A DNA stretch of 64,000 nucleotides from positions 1-64,000 of the forward strand of contig CAIUOU010000020.1 in assembly GCA_903900845.1 (NCBI GenBank), read 5' to 3'. A model generated the notes under the pieces. The model saw only the letters and a program-made list of their open reading frames with translations. It was not told where the DNA came from and did not search any database. The position numbers and the translations under genes were made by a program. This document shows, piece by piece, positions 1 through 9,190 of the stretch; position 1 is the stretch's first letter, and each line of letters opens with the position of its first letter. This stretch comes from an uncultured Opitutia bacterium (GTDB lineage Bacteria > Verrucomicrobiota > Verrucomicrobiia > Opitutales > Opitutaceae).

Positions 1-828
1 CAGGACGTCACCGTCGCCGGCAACCGCCGCCTCCAGCCCGAGAAGACCGAGTATCTCAACACCGGCTTCGTTTGGTCCCCGCAGGCCAAGGCCCTCAAGG
101 GTCTGACCCTCGGCGTCGACTATTGGGAGGCCGGGCGCCGCGGCACGGTCACGAACAACTACCAGGATACCGTCAATCGCTTCTTCGGCCGCACCCCGGC
201 CGGCGCGGCGGCTTCCGGCGGCCTGCTGCCCGGCGAAGGCGTCGTGCTCTTCTCCAACGGGGACATCCGCGCGGTGAACTCGGTGTTCTTCAACATCGGT
301 GAGACCAAGGTCGCGGGCTTTGACTACTCCGCGAACTACCTGTGGCGCACCGATCGCCTCGGCCGCTTCGAGTTCTCCACGATGTGGAGCATGTACTCGC
401 ACTACCGCATCCGCTCGACCGAGGGCGGGCCGTTTGTCGAGGTGGTGAACCAGGCGACCTCCGAGGGCACCGGCTCCGACAACGGTTACCTCCGCAAGAA
501 GGGCCGCGCGCAGATCGACTGGGCCTACAAGGGCTTCACCACGGTCTTTTCGACAACCTACACCGACGGCTTCTGGGACCTCGACCTCGACGGCAACGAG
601 TTCTTCGTGTCGCCGACCTGGATCTACGACCTGCAGGTCTCGTACAGCTTCCAGAACCGCTTCGCGCCGTTCCTCAACGACACCAAGGTCGCCCTCGGCG
701 CCCGCAATGTCTTCGACCGCGATCCGCCGTACGCGGCCGGTTTCGGCGGCAACTCGACCGGCTATCCGGGCTTCCTCTACAGCTCCGAGGGCCGCTTCGT
801 TTACCTGTCGGTCTCCCGCAAGTTCTGA
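1..828 (+). CDS. TonB-dependent receptor, C-terminal part (truncated by window edge)
   Basis: The reading frame is open from base 1, so only the last 275 residues of an outer-membrane receptor are present; the plug and first barrel strands lie to the left. What remains shows alternating aromatic/polar beta-strands typical of the 22-strand barrel, the late-barrel motif ALGARNVFDRDPP (the conserved N-[VL]-F-[DN]-[KR]-xPP segment) and a terminal Phe (SVSRKF) as used by the BAM complex. The same PP-Y/F-x-F ending occurs in the four complete receptors downstream, so this is the first member of the receptor island. It is followed by a strong intrinsic terminator, so it ends its own transcript. The substrate cannot be told from this piece. 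Confidence 0.9.
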   Translation, partial: QDVTVAGNRRLQPEKTEYLNTGFVWSPQAKALKGLTLGVDYWEAGRRGTVTNNYQDTVNRFFGRTPAGAAASGGLLPGEGVVLFSNGDIRAVNSVFFNIGETKVAGFDYSANYLWRTDRLGRFEFSTMWSMYSHYRIRSTEGGPFVEVVNQATSEGTGSDNGYLRKKGRAQIDWAYKGFTTVFSTTYTDGFWDLDLDGNEFFVSPTWIYDLQVSYSFQNRFAPFLNDTKVALGARNVFDRDPPYAAGFGGNSTGYPGFLYSSEGRFVYLSVSRKF

Positions 829-856
829 CGCCGACCCCATAATCCTGTTTCACTCG

Positions 857-889
857 AAGCCCGCCGGACTCCCCGGCGGGCTTTTTTTC
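857..889 (+). terminator. Intrinsic terminator after the first TonB receptor
   Basis: A perfect 9-bp GC stem (859-867 with 873-881), extended by two A-T pairs, encloses a 5-nt loop and is followed by a run of seven T. It starts about 30 bases after the receptor stop codon. Confidence 0.9.
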
Positions 890-928
890 GCCCTCGCGGG
901 TGTGGTCGCGGAGACCAAGCGTGAGGGC

Positions 929-1501
929 ATGCGCCGGTTGTGCTTACTTCTGTTCATTCCCGTGCTCGCGCTGGGAGGCGCCGGTGCCTCGGGTGGATTT
1001 CTCGGCTCGCTGACGCCCGAGCAACGGGCGCGCCTTGGGTTGGCCACGCTCACGGCCGCGCAGGCGGCGGAGCTTGAGGCTGCGGTCGACGCCTACGCGC
1101 GTGGAGGTGGAACGTCCCTGGCGGACAACGCAAAGACGATGCCGGGCGCTTCCTCGCAACCTGCTCCCGCTTCCGCCGCTGGTCCGGTGACCCCCGCCGC
1201 GCGTGCGACCGTTCCGCGCGGCCCGGCGACATCAACGCCGCGAGCAAACGCTCCGGCGGTGCCCGCCAAGGCCGAAGAGACGGGCGAACGTTTCACCGCG
1301 CGCGTCATCGGCCCGTTCCGCGGCTGGAGTGGAGGCACCTACTTCCCGCTCGAGAACGGCCAAGTGTGGCGTCAGGTCGGCGCCGAGTCGAACGAGCTCC
1401 CCTTGCGGCAAAACGCCGAGGTTGAGATCTACCAGTCGAAGAACGGCTACTGGCGGCTGAGTTTCGACGGCGCTTGGATCACGGTGCGACGGTTGCAGTG
1501 A
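929..1501 (+). CDS. Small secreted protein of unknown function
   Basis: A 190-residue protein when started at the ATG at 929; the frame extends upstream into the receptor gene and the terminator, so the longer form is unlikely. Residues 1-20 are a clear signal peptide (RR followed by LCLLLFIPVLALGGAGA). Residues about 25-65 are a short helical segment, residues 70-115 an Ala/Pro/Thr-rich linker, and residues 120-190 a compact beta-rich domain containing FxGWSGGTYFxLENGQVWRQ. The LENGQxWRQ motif occurs in other uncharacterised exported bacterial proteins, so the last domain is probably the functional one. It stands alone between a terminator and an unpaired 311-bp gap. No function is proposed. 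Confidence 0.75.
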   Translation: MRRLCLLLFIPVLALGGAGASGGFLGSLTPEQRARLGLATLTAAQAAELEAAVDAYARGGGTSLADNAKTMPGASSQPAPASAAGPVTPAARATVPRGPATSTPRANAPAVPAKAEETGERFTARVIGPFRGWSGGTYFPLENGQVWRQVGAESNELPLRQNAEVEIYQSKNGYWRLSFDGAWITVRRLQ

Positions 1502-1812
1502 GAGCCGCAGAGGCGCGACCGACCCTGAAATGACCGCGAAGAGGCACGCGAGCCGCACGCGGGAAAACCGTTGGTCGCTCTCTGGTGCAGCCGAGGCTGC
1601 GGCCTTGGATCGCGAAGATCACCGTTTTGCCAAAGGCGGTTAACGAATTTCCCGGAGAGAAATCGCAGACCGCGCCGATGGTGCGGATGACGAGGCGGCG
1701 GGCGCCCCCCCCCCGCACTTCCCGGCAGGCCTTTTCGTACCCGCTCTGCGCGTATGGGCGGCGCGCGGAAAATCAGTAGCCCTGTCCGTGGGTTGCTCAG
1801 TTCGCCCGCGTG
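1502..1812. other. Intergenic gap with a C10 tract
   Basis: This 311-bp space separates the small secreted gene from the oppositely oriented S9 peptidase. Short frames here have no recognisable motifs and I treat them as non-coding. The only notable element is a run of ten C at 1705-1714, rare even for this GC content. No clear stem followed by a T-tract was seen for either flanking gene. Confidence 0.5.
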
Positions 1813-3846
1813 TCAGGGTTTGGCGGGATCGGGTTCCACCACGCGCTCCCGGCCGATTCTCACGGTGCCTTCCGGAGCGAGGTGGCGGGCGAGGAAGTCC
1901 TCGAGCTGGCCGTAGAAGCCGACGGACGCTTTTTCGTCGCGGAACCCGTGGCCCTGGCGGCGCTGCGAGACGGACTCATAAACTTTACCGTGTTTCTTCA
2001 GCTGGGCCTCGAGGCGGGTCCAGTGGTCGATCTTCACACGCGGATCCTTTTCGCCGTAGGCATGGAGGGTGGGCACACCGATGCGCTCGACGAAATTCAC
2101 GGGGGAGGTTGCGGCCCGGTATTCCTCAGTGGGGCCGACCCACTCCTCGCGGTAGCTGAATTCGCCGGCCTCCCGGTACGCATCCTCGCCGCGGTGTTTG
2201 AAGGTGATCTCGAGGTCGGACGCGCCGACGTAATTCACGCCGCAGCGGTAGAGTTCGGGCGTGAGGGTCAGTCCGGCGAGCGTCGCGTAGCCGCCGTAAC
2301 TGGCGCCGTAGATCGCGACCCGCGCGGGATCCGCGATACCTTCGGCCACCACCCATTTTACGCCGTCGGTCAGGTCGTCCTGCATGGCCCGGCCCCATTG
2401 GTGGCGGCCGCGATTGATGAAGTCGCGTCCGTAACCGCCGGAGCCGCGATAGTTCGGTTGGAGCACGGCGTAGCCGCGGGAGGCCAGGAACTGGGCGTCG
2501 GCGTCGAAGCCCCACGAGTCGCGGACTCCGAAGGGCCCACCGTGCGGGTGAACGATAAGCGGCACCCGGCGACCGGCGGCGTTCGGCGGAAGGGTGAGAT
2601 AACCGTGAATAAGGAGGCCGTCGCGGGCCCGGTAGCTCACCGGCCGGCGGGGCTGCAATTCCGCGGGGTCTATCCGGCGCATGCGCTTGAAGAGCGTCAG
2701 CGCCCCCGCCTTTTCATCCAACACGAAGTAGGTGCCCGGTTCACGGTCGTGGCCCACCCAAATTAACTTAACCGTCTGGTCCTGGGACTCGCTTGTGATC
2801 CTCACGTCCGAGCCCGCGAAGGTGTTTTCCAGCTTGGTCTGCAGGGCGGCGCGGTCCGCGTCGAACCAATGGTAACGCCGGCGCACGGTTTCATAGGCCA
2901 CGCCGAGCAGCCGGGTGCGGTCCGGAGTGGTGACGAGGCTGTCCTCGAGTTCCCCTTCCGCAGGGGTGAACAACGGCTCCCCCAGCGATCCGGTGGCGGT
3001 GTTGTAGGCGTGGAGCGCGCCGCGATCATGTTTCTGGCGCGAGATAAGCCAAAAGGTGCGGTTGTCGGACGCGAAGGCCAGTGGCTGCCAGTCCTCCTGG
3101 TAGCCATGGAACGGGTGCCGGGCGATCTCGCGGAAGGTGGCGCCGTCGTCGGGACGGTGTTCCCAGATGACCTCGCGGCCGACGAGCCGGCCCCGGACGC
3201 GAAGGGCGCCTAGGTTGTCCCCGAGCAGGAGCACATTCCGGTCGCTTTCCTTGAATTCCAGGACGGGAGAGCGGGCGCGATTGAAGACATTCAGCCGTGC
3301 GACCACCGCCGCGCCGCCCAGAAACATCGCGTGGTCGATATTCTCCGCGAAGTAGCCTGCCACGAGAATGCGCTGCGGGTCCCCGGGCAGCTCGTCGAGA
3401 ATGTTGGCCACGTTGCCGACGAGGTTGTCCTCGATCCGCTGCGACTCGGCGAGGCGCAGGACGCTGCGGCCGTTCAAATCGGAGGAGCCGATGAAGAAGG
3501 ACTCGTTGCCGCCGACGTCGGCGAGGAACACCAATCGGTCGTTTCCCTTCCAGAAGAAGGACACGAGACTTTCGTCCTCGCCCTTGAGAACCATACGAGA
3601 GGCGCCGGAAGCACGATCGAAGACGCCAAGGGCCAGGCGTCGCTCGTGGGGGAATAGAAACGCGATCTTCTTACCGTCGGGGGAGAGTCGCGGCTGCCTG
3701 ACTTCCGGAAGTCCGAAAAGTTGCTCGATGGTGGGCAGGGGCTGGGACGGTTGCGCGCCCCGGGCGGCCGAGCCGGCAAAGAGGAGCAGGTAAAGCGCCG
3801 TGAGGCATCGAAATCCTCGACGGGCGGGCGAGGCGGCCGGTTTCAT
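1813..3846 (-). CDS. Secreted S9-family peptidase (prolyl oligopeptidase type)
   Basis: A 677-residue serine peptidase of the S9 (POP/acylaminoacyl peptidase) family. Residues 1-30 form a signal peptide, so it acts in the periplasm or outside the cell. Residues about 40-400 carry repeated propeller blades (PxLSPDGKKIAF near the N-terminus), and residues about 430-660 an alpha/beta hydrolase domain. The catalytic triad is visible: Ser516 in GASYGG, Asp601 in GEKDPRV and His633 in GHGF. The oxyanion-loop signature HPHGGP precedes it. The propeller limits access to short peptides in this family. It is divergent from a TonB receptor 180 bp away; this arrangement is repeated with the next S9 gene, suggesting cleavage coupled to uptake. 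Exact specificity is unknown. Confidence 0.93.
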   Translation of the reverse strand: MKPAASPARRGFRCLTALYLLLFAGSAARGAQPSQPLPTIEQLFGLPEVRQPRLSPDGKKIAFLFPHERRLALGVFDRASGASRMVLKGEDESLVSFFWKGNDRLVFLADVGGNESFFIGSSDLNGRSVLRLAESQRIEDNLVGNVANILDELPGDPQRILVAGYFAENIDHAMFLGGAAVVARLNVFNRARSPVLEFKESDRNVLLLGDNLGALRVRGRLVGREVIWEHRPDDGATFREIARHPFHGYQEDWQPLAFASDNRTFWLISRQKHDRGALHAYNTATGSLGEPLFTPAEGELEDSLVTTPDRTRLLGVAYETVRRRYHWFDADRAALQTKLENTFAGSDVRITSESQDQTVKLIWVGHDREPGTYFVLDEKAGALTLFKRMRRIDPAELQPRRPVSYRARDGLLIHGYLTLPPNAAGRRVPLIVHPHGGPFGVRDSWGFDADAQFLASRGYAVLQPNYRGSGGYGRDFINRGRHQWGRAMQDDLTDGVKWVVAEGIADPARVAIYGASYGGYATLAGLTLTPELYRCGVNYVGASDLEITFKHRGEDAYREAGEFSYREEWVGPTEEYRAATSPVNFVERIGVPTLHAYGEKDPRVKIDHWTRLEAQLKKHGKVYESVSQRRQGHGFRDEKASVGFYGQLEDFLARHLAPEGTVRIGRERVVEPDPAKP

Positions 3847-4026
3847 TTCGGCGAAAACTGGGAAGCTTGGCCGTAAAATCGAGCCCGGGTTTTAAGTCAG
3901 GGAATGCCTCAACCCCGGGTTTGCAATTAGGCGCGGTATTCGCCTCCCTAACTGGTTCGATAAGCACCTTCAAGCCGCCACGGCGGCCCTCTTAGACCCA
4001 ACAAACCCAAGAACCAAGCAAACCCA
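3847..4026. promoter_or_regulatory. Divergent promoter region between S9 peptidase and TonB receptor
   Basis: This 180-bp space must hold the promoters of both genes. It contains a direct repeat CCCGGGTTT at 3884-3892 and 3914-3922, about three helical turns apart, each copy built on a CCCGGG palindrome. That is a plausible operator for a shared regulator. I could not pick reliable -35/-10 boxes. Confidence 0.35.
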
Positions 4027-6774
4027 ATGAACAAACCGCTGCTATCCGCCGTTCGCGCCGCCAGGCGCCTCGGCTTTGCCACCGCCGTAGGTGCGGGCGT
4101 CGTCTTCGCCGCCCAGCCCACGGTGTCCACCAACGAGGTCCAGAAACTGGAAAAGTTCGTCGTCACGGGATCCCTCATTCCGATCGCGGCTGGCTCTCCC
4201 GCCATCCCGGTGACCGTCATCAGCGCCCCGGACATCGAGAAGACCGGCGTGAGCACGGATCTCCTTGATGTTCTCAAGAAGACCCAGCCCGCATTCTACG
4301 GTTCGAACAATATCGGCTCGGAGAACGGTAACATCTCCTCGGGCTCCACCAACGGCGGCTCCCAGGTCTCGTTGCGCAACCGCGCGACCCTCGTGCTGAT
4401 CAACGGCCGCCGAGCCAACATCTCCCCGGTGCTCGCCAGCGGCGGCGCCAGCTTCGTTGATGTGAGCGTGATCCCGATCTCGGCCGTGGAGCGCATCGAG
4501 GTCCTGTCGGACGGCGCCTCCGCGACGTACGGCTCCGACGCCGTTTCCGGCGTGGTGAACATCATCCTCAAGACCAACTACTCCGGCACCGAGATCGGCG
4601 GCACCTACGGCTGGAGCCCGAATAATGGCAAGTGGTCGAATCGCAGCTACTTTGGCGTCGCCGGGGCCAGCTTCGGCAACACCAGCCTCACCATCACCAC
4701 CGAGTGGAAGAAGAGCGATCCGCTCATCCAGTACGAGCGAGACTTCGCCAAGGGCCAGTTCCGCACTCCGTCCTTCGCGGGCTCCATCAACCTCGCCGGC
4801 ACGACGGATTTCTACTTCCTCGGCGGCAGTCGTAACGCGCCCCCGCAGAACCTGGATCTGACTCCGGCCCAGGCGGTCTCGCAGGGCATCTATCAGGGGC
4901 CGCTCACCCAGGACCAGGTCGCCCAGTTCTTCGATCTGGCCAACTACCCGACCATGCTCCTGGACGCGCAACGCCGCAGCTTCACCGCCGCGGTCGAGCA
5001 TCGCCTGACCCCGGACACGACGCTGTTCGGAGACTTCATCTACTCCCTCAACGAGACTGAGTCGGTCCTGAACGCCCAGCCGGTCTCCGGCAACGTCGTG
5101 GCCGCCAATCCGAACAACCCCTTCAACGTCACCGTCACGGCCCGCAACCGTTTTGTTAATTTCCCCCGTATCTATGACAACCAGTCGACCAGCATGCGCG
5201 GGGTCGTCGGGGTCAAGGGCAAGCTCGCCAACGGCTGGAACTACGAGCTCGGCGGCAACTTCAACCGTACCGACCATGCCTACCGGAACAAGAACCTGAT
5301 CGATGCGGTTAAGTACACCGAGCTGGTTAACTCCGGCGCCTACAACCCGTTCGCGATTCGCCAGAATCCGGGCGTCATCGAGAGCATGCTCGGCGTCCAG
5401 TTCCGCAATTATGACAGCCAGCTGAACAGCTTCGACCTTCGCCTGAACGGCAGCCTCTTCCGTCTGCCCGCCGGCGACGTGCAGCTTGGCGTCGGCGCCG
5501 AGACGCGCTGGGAGTCGCTCAGCTTCATGAACGACCGCTTCGACCAGACCGGCCAGTGGCTCCAGGCCACCCCGCGTCAGCCGTTTGCGGCGCGTTCGAC
5601 CACCGACGGCTTCTTCGCCGAGGTGCGCGTGCCGATCTTCGGCGGGTCCCGGACCGCTCCCGGTTTCCACGTCCTCGAGCTCTCCGCGGCCGGCCGCAAG
5701 GACATCTACAGCAAGACCTCCGACCCGACCGTGCCGAAGGTTTCGTTGCGCTGGCTGCCGTTCAACGACGAGCTGGCGATCCGCGGCACCTACTCGGAGT
5801 CGTTCAGCGCCCCGACCTTGTTCGACCTCTTCGGGCCGGTTTCGCAAGGGTTCACGTCCTCAATCAACATCACCCGCTACAACAACTCGGGTACCTCGCT
5901 GGGCGTCGCCTCCGGCTCCCGTCAGTACCGCTCGCAGAGCGGCTCCAACTCGAGCTTGAATCCCTCGCAGTCCCGCAACTGGTCCGCGGGCGTGGTCTGG
6001 TCGCCCAAGTCCATCAAGGGCTTCTCGGTCACCGCGGACTGGTTCAACATCGACGAGCGGGATCTGATCTCGTCGATCAGCTCCGTGCTCATCGTCACCG
6101 ACGTTGAGCAGAAGGGCCCGGCGTCCCCGTACGCCAGCCTCGTGCGCTTCGGCACGAGCCTCGCGGGCGAGGTCTACTTCGGCACGGGTTCGGCCGTCAC
6201 GAGTCCCGGCCAGATGACCAACCGTCCGTCGGACGAAATCTGGATCTCCAACTCGATCGTGAATGTCGCGGGTTACTGGCAGGACGGCATGGACGTCACC
6301 GCTAACTACAAGTGGACCGCGCAGGGGCTCGGCAATTTCAGCGCCTCGCTGGCCGGCACCTACATCCGCGAGTACGCCGTGCAGAGCCTGCCCAGCGGCG
6401 CGGTTTCCCGTTACCAGGACGGCTTCTCCGGTTCGGCGGTGTATCCGCGCTTCCGTACCCGCTCCAACCTCGACTGGAGTCACGGCAGCTGGAACGCGAC
6501 CGTCGGTCACACCTGGATTCCGGAAGTCGACGACCTCGCTTGGTCGACCGAGTACCGCGTGGAGAGCTACCACACGTTTGACCTGCGTTTCGGTCGCAGC
6601 TTCGCCAACTCCTCGAACCGTTGGCTTCGCGGCCTGCAGGCCAACCTGGGCGTGAACAATGTTTTCAACAAGGTTCCGCCGCTCATCCGCTCCGAGGGCA
6701 ATCAGTCCCGCGACATCAGCACCTACGATCCGATCGGCCGTTACATCTACGCCTCGGTGAAGTACAAGTTCTGA
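4027..6774 (+). CDS. TonB-dependent receptor (complete)
   Basis: A 915-residue outer-membrane active transporter. Residues 1-29 are a signal peptide ending FAA. The box LEKFVVTGS (residues 41-49) sits where a TonB box is expected. The plug (about 60-200) shows the family motifs INGRR, VERIEVLSDGASATYGSDAVSGVVNII. The rest is barrel, ending with NNVFNKVPP and a terminal Phe (VKYKF). No SusD-type gene or N-terminal extension (signalling or carboxypeptidase-like domain) is present. It is divergent from the S9 peptidase at 1813-3846, which argues for a peptide-type substrate. The start is the ATG shortly after A-rich leader AACCCAAGAACCAAGC, with no strong ribosome-binding site. Confidence 0.95.
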   Translation: MNKPLLSAVRAARRLGFATAVGAGVVFAAQPTVSTNEVQKLEKFVVTGSLIPIAAGSPAIPVTVISAPDIEKTGVSTDLLDVLKKTQPAFYGSNNIGSENGNISSGSTNGGSQVSLRNRATLVLINGRRANISPVLASGGASFVDVSVIPISAVERIEVLSDGASATYGSDAVSGVVNIILKTNYSGTEIGGTYGWSPNNGKWSNRSYFGVAGASFGNTSLTITTEWKKSDPLIQYERDFAKGQFRTPSFAGSINLAGTTDFYFLGGSRNAPPQNLDLTPAQAVSQGIYQGPLTQDQVAQFFDLANYPTMLLDAQRRSFTAAVEHRLTPDTTLFGDFIYSLNETESVLNAQPVSGNVVAANPNNPFNVTVTARNRFVNFPRIYDNQSTSMRGVVGVKGKLANGWNYELGGNFNRTDHAYRNKNLIDAVKYTELVNSGAYNPFAIRQNPGVIESMLGVQFRNYDSQLNSFDLRLNGSLFRLPAGDVQLGVGAETRWESLSFMNDRFDQTGQWLQATPRQPFAARSTTDGFFAEVRVPIFGGSRTAPGFHVLELSAAGRKDIYSKTSDPTVPKVSLRWLPFNDELAIRGTYSESFSAPTLFDLFGPVSQGFTSSINITRYNNSGTSLGVASGSRQYRSQSGSNSSLNPSQSRNWSAGVVWSPKSIKGFSVTADWFNIDERDLISSISSVLIVTDVEQKGPASPYASLVRFGTSLAGEVYFGTGSAVTSPGQMTNRPSDEIWISNSIVNVAGYWQDGMDVTANYKWTAQGLGNFSASLAGTYIREYAVQSLPSGAVSRYQDGFSGSAVYPRFRTRSNLDWSHGSWNATVGHTWIPEVDDLAWSTEYRVESYHTFDLRFGRSFANSSNRWLRGLQANLGVNNVFNKVPPLIRSEGNQSRDISTYDPIGRYIYASVKYKF

Positions 6775-6796
6775 TCCGGGAAAAGATCCTTCCCCG

Positions 6797-6825
6797 AAGC
6801 CGGGCCCACAAGGGCCCGGCTTTTT
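6797..6825 (+). terminator. Intrinsic terminator after the second TonB receptor
   Basis: An 11-bp stem of the type AAGCCGGGCCC pairs with GGGCCCGGCTT across the 4-nt loop ACAA at 6808-6811 and runs into five T. It separates the receptor from the convergent S9 gene. Confidence 0.9.
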
Positions 6826-6893
6826 GTGTCACAAAAAATGCCCCGTCGGGTCGACGGCAGGCAGGTCCGCGTGACGCTGAAGCGTGACCTGCG

Positions 6894-8993
6894 TTATTCC
6901 CCGCTGCTGACCGGAACCGGGGTGCCGACCTTCACCCGCCCTTCGGGGACGTTCATGTTGCGTTCGAGGAAGGCCTCCACCTTGGCATAGAAAGCCAATT
7001 TATTCTCCAGCTTCCGGAATCCGTGTCCCTCGTTCTCCTCGATGATGGCCTCGAATTCCTTGCCGTGCTGCTGAAGGCGTGACTCGAGTTTCTGCCATTG
7101 GTCGAAACGCACGCGCGGGTCGTTCTTGCCGTAGGCGGCGAGCAAAGGGGCGCGAATCGCCTCGATGTGGTTGATCGGGTTCACGGCCCGCATGCGGTCG
7201 GCGTCCTTGACCGGGTCAAGATTGGTGATGGACCGCGCTTCATCCAGGATGCGGGGCGGGGTGAAGCCTCTGCCGCCGCCGGAGCGCAGCTCGAGGTCGG
7301 CCACGCCGACGTAATTGATGCCGAGGCAGAACAGGTCCGGAGTGAGGGTGAGTGCCGCCATGGTGGCGTAGCCGCCATAGCTCGCGCCGAAGATGCCGAC
7401 GCGGGAGGGATCGGCGTAGCCCTGCTCGATGCACCAACGCACGCCGTCGGTCAGATCATCCTGCATCTTGCCTCCCCACTCGCGGTAGCCGCCGCGCTGG
7501 AAAGAAAGCCCGTAGCCACCGGAGCCGCGGTAGTTGACCTGCAGGATGGCATAGCCGCGGCTCGCCAGAAACTGGATCTGCTCGTTCCAGCCCCACACGT
7601 CACGCGGACCGTAAGGGCCGCCGTGCGGGATGAGGATCATGGGGAGTTTCTTCAATTCCTTCCCGGCCGGCACGCTGATGTAGCCCGGGATTTCGAGGCC
7701 GTCGCGGGCTTTGAAGCGGATCGGGCGCATTTCCGCCATCCGCGCGGGATCAATTTTTGGGCGCACCTTGCCGATGAGCGACATCTCCTGTTTCTCGGAG
7801 TCGAACAGGTAGTACGTTCCGGGGTCGCGATCGCTCGCTGCGAGCACGACCATCAGTTTGCCGTCCGCGGAGGAGCTTACGATGAGGTTCCGCGTCCCCG
7901 GCAGCGCGCCGTCGAGGTCACGCGCGATCTTCGCCATGGCTTCATCCAGCCATTTCACCTCGGAGTAGTCGTCGGTGTGCGAAATTCCGGCCAGATCGCC
8001 CTTGGCGTTGAAGATCAGACCGTCGACCGCGGCGCGCGAGGAGAGTCCGCCGCGACGGTAATTAGCGAGACGATCCCCTGGCTCCACCCGGGGATGGTGG
8101 AAGATCACCGGTCCCCACGCACCCGTCTCGGGGTCGAGCGTGCGAATGGCCGCGGTGTCGTGCTCCATGAAGCTTTTCACGTACAGCGTTCGGCCGTCCT
8201 TTGCGAAAACGGAGGGTCGCCAGTGTGGTTCGAGCGGTGAAGCTTCCTCGAAGAGCAGCGAGATCTCGCGGCTGAACTCGCCGATGGTTCGCCATTCGTC
8301 CTTCGAAGAGCGCCGGTACTTGACCCTCACCGGTTCGGTGAAGTCCGTGCAGATCGCTGCGCGCACTTCTCCGTTGGCATCGGCGATCCAGACCCGGGCG
8401 CCGATGTAGTTTGTTTCATGGACTACCTCCCGTCCGTTGCGGATGTTGACCTTCACCACATCTCCAAGTCCGGAATTTCCGCGGAGGCGGTTCATCAAGA
8501 TATGGTCGCGGTCCTTGGGTAGCAGGCTCACCAACGTCTTGGGCAAATCCCGCACCCCGGATGGAAGATCGCCCTCGCCCAGGCCATCTGCGGTGGCTTC
8601 GACCTTCTCTAACTTGTTGATTACAATAAGATTGGATCCATCTGGATCACAGGCAAACATGCCGTATTGTTCCCTTCCGCCGTATTGTTGGGCAAAAAGG
8701 ATCCGGTCCGGCTTTGCCCACACATGGGAAACCACGCTCTCGATCTTCATATCTGTGAGCCAGCGTAGTTTGCGCGTTTCGCGGTCGAGAATCGCGAGGT
8801 TCATCCGTTGGTTCTTGGGCGCCAGCCATGTCAGGTAGCGTCCCGTTGGCGAAAGTTGCACCGCCTGCACCTCAGGATCCGCAAAAATTTCCTGGAGGGT
8901 AGGGGGCGGAGGATTCGTGGATGCTTCGCGCGCCTGCGTCGCAGGCATCGGAACAGCCAACAAAGCGATAAGCGAAAGCAGCAGGAGTCGCAT
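6894..8993 (-). CDS. Second secreted S9-family peptidase
   Basis: A 699-residue paralogue-like relative of the S9 peptidase at 1813-3846. I start it at the ATG at 8993 because it begins directly with a signal peptide (MRLLLLSLIALLAVP...TQA); the upstream in-frame extension has no export features. Propeller blades fill about residues 40-430 (QLSPTGRYLTW), followed by the hydrolase domain with the oxyanion motif PHGGPYG, Ser538 in GASYGG, Asp625 in GKNDPRV and His657 in GHGF. Segments such as MQDDLTDGV.W and GINYVG[AV][SA]DLE are shared with the first copy. It is divergent from the receptor at 9191, repeating the S9/receptor arrangement. Substrate preference is not visible from sequence. Confidence 0.93.
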   Translation of the reverse strand: MRLLLLSLIALLAVPMPATQAREASTNPPPPTLQEIFADPEVQAVQLSPTGRYLTWLAPKNQRMNLAILDRETRKLRWLTDMKIESVVSHVWAKPDRILFAQQYGGREQYGMFACDPDGSNLIVINKLEKVEATADGLGEGDLPSGVRDLPKTLVSLLPKDRDHILMNRLRGNSGLGDVVKVNIRNGREVVHETNYIGARVWIADANGEVRAAICTDFTEPVRVKYRRSSKDEWRTIGEFSREISLLFEEASPLEPHWRPSVFAKDGRTLYVKSFMEHDTAAIRTLDPETGAWGPVIFHHPRVEPGDRLANYRRGGLSSRAAVDGLIFNAKGDLAGISHTDDYSEVKWLDEAMAKIARDLDGALPGTRNLIVSSSADGKLMVVLAASDRDPGTYYLFDSEKQEMSLIGKVRPKIDPARMAEMRPIRFKARDGLEIPGYISVPAGKELKKLPMILIPHGGPYGPRDVWGWNEQIQFLASRGYAILQVNYRGSGGYGLSFQRGGYREWGGKMQDDLTDGVRWCIEQGYADPSRVGIFGASYGGYATMAALTLTPDLFCLGINYVGVADLELRSGGGRGFTPPRILDEARSITNLDPVKDADRMRAVNPINHIEAIRAPLLAAYGKNDPRVRFDQWQKLESRLQQHGKEFEAIIEENEGHGFRKLENKLAFYAKVEAFLERNMNVPEGRVKVGTPVPVSSGE

Positions 8994-9190
8994 GGAATTG
9001 GAATCAGCGGGGTTGCGGCAGCGTGTCAAACCGCGCGCAGCCGATCGCGTTTGCGGTCCGAACACGGGAATCAATCCAAGGTTCAGGTTTGCGAAGTTAG
9101 GGGAATCCTCTACCGGATTGTTTGTTAATCCATCGCTGGACGGCCTTTGGTCGTGCCGGCGGTTCGTCTCAAACCTACCCAAAAACCATA
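8994..9190. promoter_or_regulatory. Divergent promoter region of the second S9/receptor pair
   Basis: A 197-bp spacer between two divergent starts. A short inverted repeat GGATT (9115-9119)/AATCC (9127-9131) with a 7-nt spacer lies about 60 bp before the receptor start. The CCCGGGTTT repeat seen in the equivalent spacer at 3847-4026 is not present, so regulation may differ between the two pairs. Confidence 0.3.

Noticed and set aside
4042-5847. 601-residue open frame on the minus strand inside the receptor gene
   Set aside because: Antisense to a clear receptor; composition is the Arg/Gly/Val/Asp-rich pattern typical of opposite-strand frames in GC-rich genes, with no motifs.
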